Positions 61,022 through 64,000 of a DNA stretch of 64,000 bases are shown here, piece after piece. This DNA comes from RGIG4034 sp045628945 (GTDB lineage Bacteria; Bacillota; Clostridia; Lachnospirales; Lachnospiraceae), in the NCBI GenBank assembly GCA_045628945.1, contig JAZQQG010000012.1, positions 39,859-103,858 on the forward strand, in the 5' to 3' direction. The position numbers and the translations under genes are program-made. Position 1 is the stretch's first letter. Each line of letters starts with the position of its first letter. Under the pieces are notes generated by a model. The model saw only the letters and a list, made by a program, of their open reading frames with translations, was not told where the DNA came from and did no database searches.

Positions 61022-62011
61022 TTAGTCAGATACCGTCACTACCGTGGCTGCCGTAATCGCCGCAATCAGTGCGGCCTCCTGTGAAATGATGAGGGCTACA
61101 ATACCGCTCAGCGTCGCCGCTTCCATTGTATCCAACTTAGGTACATACTGCTGCATAACCAACATGGAAGCATACATCAATCGCTGAGGTCCGCCAATGC
61201 CCATGGTGCCAAAACCCTTATGGGATTTCAGATAATCATCCGCTTCAGCAATCTGTTCTACCAGTTCGGAAACCGGAACGTCCGTCATGGCAAGTCCGCC
61301 CAAAGTACTGAGTTCATAGGTCTGGCCAAACTTCTTTTTCTTCTCTTTTAAGCCATCATAGATATCGATAACGCGCTTACATTTCAACGAACCGGTCCCA
61401 AGCTCCAGGGACAACGCATGGCTTAACGATTGCATCCCGTTCGCGCTTCCGAATCGCTTCGACTCCTTTAGAATCTGATAACATTTTTCCATCTCTGCAA
61501 TGACATGCTCCGTCTGTAAGCCGGACACAGCAAGCAAAGCCGCAAATCCTGTATCTTCCTCCCCTGTCAACCAAGGATGATTCTCACGCATGCGTCCCAT
61601 CAGTTCATTGGTTTTTTCGACCAAAAAATCATAGCGGTTTGCATCTTTTTCATTTTGAACGATGACCATAGCCGCAACAATTCGATATTCTGACGCAAAC
61701 CATTTCTTCGCATTCAACTTCTCATAGACACTTTGCACGGCATGAAAGTAGCTCTCCATATCATCGGAAAGTGCCATCTGGGCCATCAGTGCCAATCGCG
61801 TATTTCCGCGAAATTCAGAAAACGCTCCAGTATTGCTCTTAATGAACTGTTCCGCCGTCTTCATTCTTTCGATATTCACTTCCTGATGAATCACGGTATA
61901 CAGCAAGCTGCAAAGCGGATGCATGTATCCGCTCTCCCACTTAAATGCATTTTGCACCCGCTCCTTGTTCGCCACAAATAAATCAATCATTTCCTTCATT
62001 GAATTCTGCAT
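61022..62011 (-). CDS. DUF4003 family protein
   Basis: A 329-residue soluble, mostly helical protein that matches my memory of DUF4003, a family of Firmicutes with no known function. Features: LFVANKERVQNAFKWESGYMH at the start, RGNTRLALMAQMALSDD near residue 68, GGLAMTDVP near residue 230 and a hydrophobic C-terminal helix pair (SGIVALIISQEAALIAAITA). The hydrophobic tail may reach the membrane. GAGGAG lies upstream of the ATG. It is in a run of small genes transcribed together. Confidence 0.75.
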   Translation of the reverse strand: MQNSMKEMIDLFVANKERVQNAFKWESGYMHPLCSLLYTVIHQEVNIERMKTAEQFIKSNTGAFSEFRGNTRLALMAQMALSDDMESYFHAVQSVYEKLNAKKWFASEYRIVAAMVIVQNEKDANRYDFLVEKTNELMGRMRENHPWLTGEEDTGFAALLAVSGLQTEHVIAEMEKCYQILKESKRFGSANGMQSLSHALSLELGTGSLKCKRVIDIYDGLKEKKKKFGQTYELSTLGGLAMTDVPVSELVEQIAEADDYLKSHKGFGTMGIGGPQRLMYASMLVMQQYVPKLDTMEAATLSGIVALIISQEAALIAAITAATVVTVSD

Positions 62012-62045
62012 TACCTGTTCTCCTCTAATATCCGCAAACTTTCGT

Positions 62046-62594
62046 CTATGTCCGCTCCCAATCCGTAATCGTTGAATAGGGAATCTCAGCCTTCCACTTA
62101 TCGCCCTTTTTCATGCGAATTTCTTTTTCCTCAGAGGCAATCGAAAGAGCCTTCTTGTATACTCTGGAGATTTCTCCATTTACGGTTTTCTGCGTATTCA
62201 GGAATTCATATCCATACTTTTCATACAACCCGATATGGTCTGTCGAGATATAAATATTCTCCTTGCCCATAATCGTCGCCATACATTCACACCAGTCAAG
62301 CAGCATGCCAGCATAACGATGTCCTCTATAAGCAGGAAAGGTATACAAAAAACCAATCCAGGGAGAATCTTTCGTTGGTTGAATCTCGTCAAGAGGAGCA
62401 AAGGTGCAAAAAGAAACCAGTTCCTCTCCGTCGATTAACATGGGAACCAACACACCATTTCCCACCGTTTCCTGCAATCGATTCTGCGAAAGCAGCTCTG
62501 CCAGCCATTGGCCCGCTCCCCAATCGCATGCCTTCATCTTTTCAAGCCAATATGTTTTTTTGTCTGAAGAAAAAAATTCCTGTATATTCATCAT
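62046..62594 (-). CDS. GNAT family N-acetyltransferase
   Basis: A 182-residue enzyme. Seen: the acetyl-CoA loop YRGHRYAGMLLDWC near residue 110, and the motif B segment IYISTDHIGLYEKYGYEFL near residue 135, as in GNATs. It moves an acetyl group from CoA to an amine; the substrate is unknown. It lies between the methyltransferase and DUF4003 genes. Confidence 0.85.
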   Translation of the reverse strand: MMNIQEFFSSDKKTYWLEKMKACDWGAGQWLAELLSQNRLQETVGNGVLVPMLIDGEELVSFCTFAPLDEIQPTKDSPWIGFLYTFPAYRGHRYAGMLLDWCECMATIMGKENIYISTDHIGLYEKYGYEFLNTQKTVNGEISRVYKKALSIASEEKEIRMKKGDKWKAEIPYSTITDWERT

Positions 62595-62619
62595 TCTCGT
62601 ATTCTACTACCCCATTTTC

Positions 62620-63228
62620 TTAAACACAGTGCTTCACTGTGACAATTGCAATATCACACGACATTCTTCCGCGAACCACTTCATAGGTTACATCATCGTA
62701 TCCCATTTCCGCGAAAAACTTCTGATAGGATTTCGCATCAAACTGACGTTTGAATCCGGCCCCAAGTTTTTCCAAAAACCTTACCGCCAACTTATTTGTT
62801 CCTTCATCTCCGTTAATGTATGTCGGAATAATCAATTTTCCGCCATCCTTGCAGACTCGACTCAGTTCCTGCATCGCACGCTTGGGATCCGGCAGCAGAT
62901 GAATCACATTTCCGGCCACCACCGCATCAAAAGAATGATCCTTTACTTTAATATTGGTGATATCAACTTTTTTGAACTCCACATTATCATAATTCTTAAG
63001 CTTTTTACGTGCTTGTCCCAACATTCCGACCGAATAGTCTGACGCAAATATTTTTTTGCATTTCGGGGCTATATAGACACTGATTGCACCGGTTCCGCAT
63101 GCACATTCAAGTACCCGGTCAGTATCACGAATGTATTTTGCTACAGCCTCACCCGTAGACTGATATACACTTTTATTATAGATATTTTCAAATAAATCAT
63201 ATACTCCCGATACCTTATCCCAAAACAT
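62620..63228 (-). CDS. Class I SAM-dependent methyltransferase
   Basis: About 202 residues. Seen: SAM-binding motif I VLECACGTGAISVYI near residue 39, ASDYSVGMLGQA near residue 64, DAVVAGNVIHLLPDPKRAMQEL near residue 100 and LIIPTYING near residue 128. Fold and order match Methyltransf_11/25 enzymes, with no substrate clue. The start is unclear: ATG at 63228 is 14 bases from AAGGAG, while a TTG at 63243 is too close to it. First gene of the small-enzyme run. Confidence 0.85.
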   Translation of the reverse strand: MFWDKVSGVYDLFENIYNKSVYQSTGEAVAKYIRDTDRVLECACGTGAISVYIAPKCKKIFASDYSVGMLGQARKKLKNYDNVEFKKVDITNIKVKDHSFDAVVAGNVIHLLPDPKRAMQELSRVCKDGGKLIIPTYINGDEGTNKLAVRFLEKLGAGFKRQFDAKSYQKFFAEMGYDDVTYEVVRGRMSCDIAIVTVKHCV

Positions 63229-63243
63229 ACGACTTGCCAACAC

Positions 63244-63641
63244 TCCTTGTCCCTTAATTAAATAGATAATACATCATAAATTCACGAACTACACCGGGCA
63301 AACCATCTGAAGTTCATACGGTTCCTCTTCCGCATTCGAATAACTGTCTGCCAACGACCCAATCCTCGGTATATTTGCATGAGTCCAACGATTCGATTCT
63401 GAAATTCTCATTCGATAACAATTCAATTCTAATCAAAATAAACAGTCGTCCTCTTTTATATTATACGGCTTATGACCTTCGTATATCAATTAAAAATGGA
63501 GATAACGTTGCACGATTTTCTTAGTCAAGCGATATCAAATCGTTGTTCCAACGATTACTTATTAGCAATCGCAGCCTGTGTGGTAATCGCTACAAGAGGA
63601 GGAATCATTTTAAAAGAATCTTATACACAAAAATGATTGCA
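63244..63641. other. AT-rich intergenic region
   Basis: About 400 bases with no convincing gene. It holds a short frame on the minus strand (63289-63411, 40 residues, no ribosome site, ending in PYELQMVCPV), perhaps a gene remnant, and a perfect dyad AATCGTTG-TTC-CAACGATT (63538-63556). The base composition is more AT-rich than the genes to the left. Confidence 0.6.
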
Positions 63642-64000
63642 TTAAAATAATTCATCCAATAGCAAATAATATCTATACTTTTTCTCATCCATTGAAATAC
63701 CAAGCTCTTTTAGCAGCATATCCTCTTCATAACCTTCATATGCAACACCGCCTGAATATTTTCCAGAAAAATTAGACTTGAGACTTCTAAGTACAATTGC
63801 AATATCCTGCCATCTGTCAGCCGGTCCCATCTTGCCATTGTCAATAAATGCTGTAATGGTCTCACCGTCTGTAAATATATTCGGAAGACAAAAATCACCA
63901 TGGCTAAGCACCAGGTCTTCTTCAGGCTGATTATTTTCTAACCACTCGATTAACTCCAACGGATTCTTAAATCCATTTGGTCCAAAGGTTTCTGGTTCAA
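63642..64000 (-). CDS. APH(3')-like aminoglycoside phosphotransferase, N-terminus beyond window
   Basis: The last 118 or so residues are visible. Seen: catalytic loop LSHGDFCLPNIF, metal-binding Asp in FIDNGKMGPADRWQDIAI, then a C-terminus ending YYLLLDELF, close to what I recall for APH(3')-III, which phosphorylates kanamycin-type drugs. It is more AT-rich than its neighbours. The open frame reaches the window edge with no start. The resistance role is inferred; the N-terminal ATP site cannot be seen. Confidence 0.85.
   Translation of the reverse strand, partial: EPETFGPNGFKNPLELIEWLENNQPEEDLVLSHGDFCLPNIFTDGETITAFIDNGKMGPADRWQDIAIVLRSLKSNFSGKYSGGVAYEGYEEDMLLKELGISMDEKKYRYYLLLDELF

Noticed and set aside
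63538..63556. Perfect dyad as an attachment site
   Set aside because: There is no integrase, repeat partner or tRNA end nearby, so no attachment site can be claimed.

Overview
The window looks like a low-to-mid GC Clostridia genome, most likely Lachnospiraceae. The pointers are a roughly 390-residue PRPP synthetase, the der-plsY-gpsA block behind a DUF512 gene, many hybrid histidine kinases, cytosolic glycoside hydrolases beside AraC regulators, and NifS/NifU. No rRNA, tRNA, CRISPR array, insertion sequence or phage gene was recognised. This is chromosomal sequence rich in signalling and carbohydrate genes. Assignments rest on reading motifs, not on database searches.

Layout. 1-4229 (minus): 5'-complete but 3'-truncated purine nucleoside phosphorylase, a CBS-type family II pyrophosphatase and a leaderless GH74 protein. 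4402-9239 (plus): an ABC system of one ATPase, a zinc-ribbon single-pass membrane protein with Pro/Gln repeats and two permeases. 9236-21612 (minus): one close-packed run starting with an amber-interrupted DUF512 gene, then der, plsY, gpsA, a MoxR/VWA pair, a REC-HD-GYP regulator and two membrane hybrid kinases, the last with its phospho-accepting His replaced by Lys. 21807-22982 (plus): prs. 23044-25836 (minus): two U32-like proteins and a histidine phosphatase. 25913-30641: an AraC regulator (plus), then a cytosolic hybrid kinase with a LacI-type sugar-binding sensor and a response regulator (minus). 30674-34375: a 1233-residue Cache hybrid kinase. 34516-39376: antiporter, an oxidoreductase/TolB-propeller fusion, NifU, NifS. 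39509-42993: another hybrid kinase and an unknown protein. 43204-53240: glycan genes (GH130, GH42, two GH26, GH51, AraC) plus a rhodanese/TtcA-like fusion. 53287-63228: DMT transporter remnant, membrane HD-GYP protein, SdpI/SdpR pair, radical SAM plus flavodoxin, cysK, a chromate-transporter pair with the first gene amber-interrupted, and four small enzymes. 63642-64000: 3' part of an APH(3')-like gene in AT-rich DNA.

How it fits together. Signalling is dense: five hybrid kinases and two HD-GYP proteins, but no response regulator with a DNA-binding domain, so output is probably cyclic-di-GMP turnover or phosphorelay to proteins elsewhere. The glycan genes can cut beta-mannan outside the cell (lipoprotein GH26) and finish oligosaccharides inside (GH26, GH130, GH42, GH51, GH74), but no sugar transporter is present. 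Two conserved genes are broken by in-frame TAG codons; TAG also ends many intact genes, so these look like nonsense mutations or readthrough sites, not a changed genetic code.
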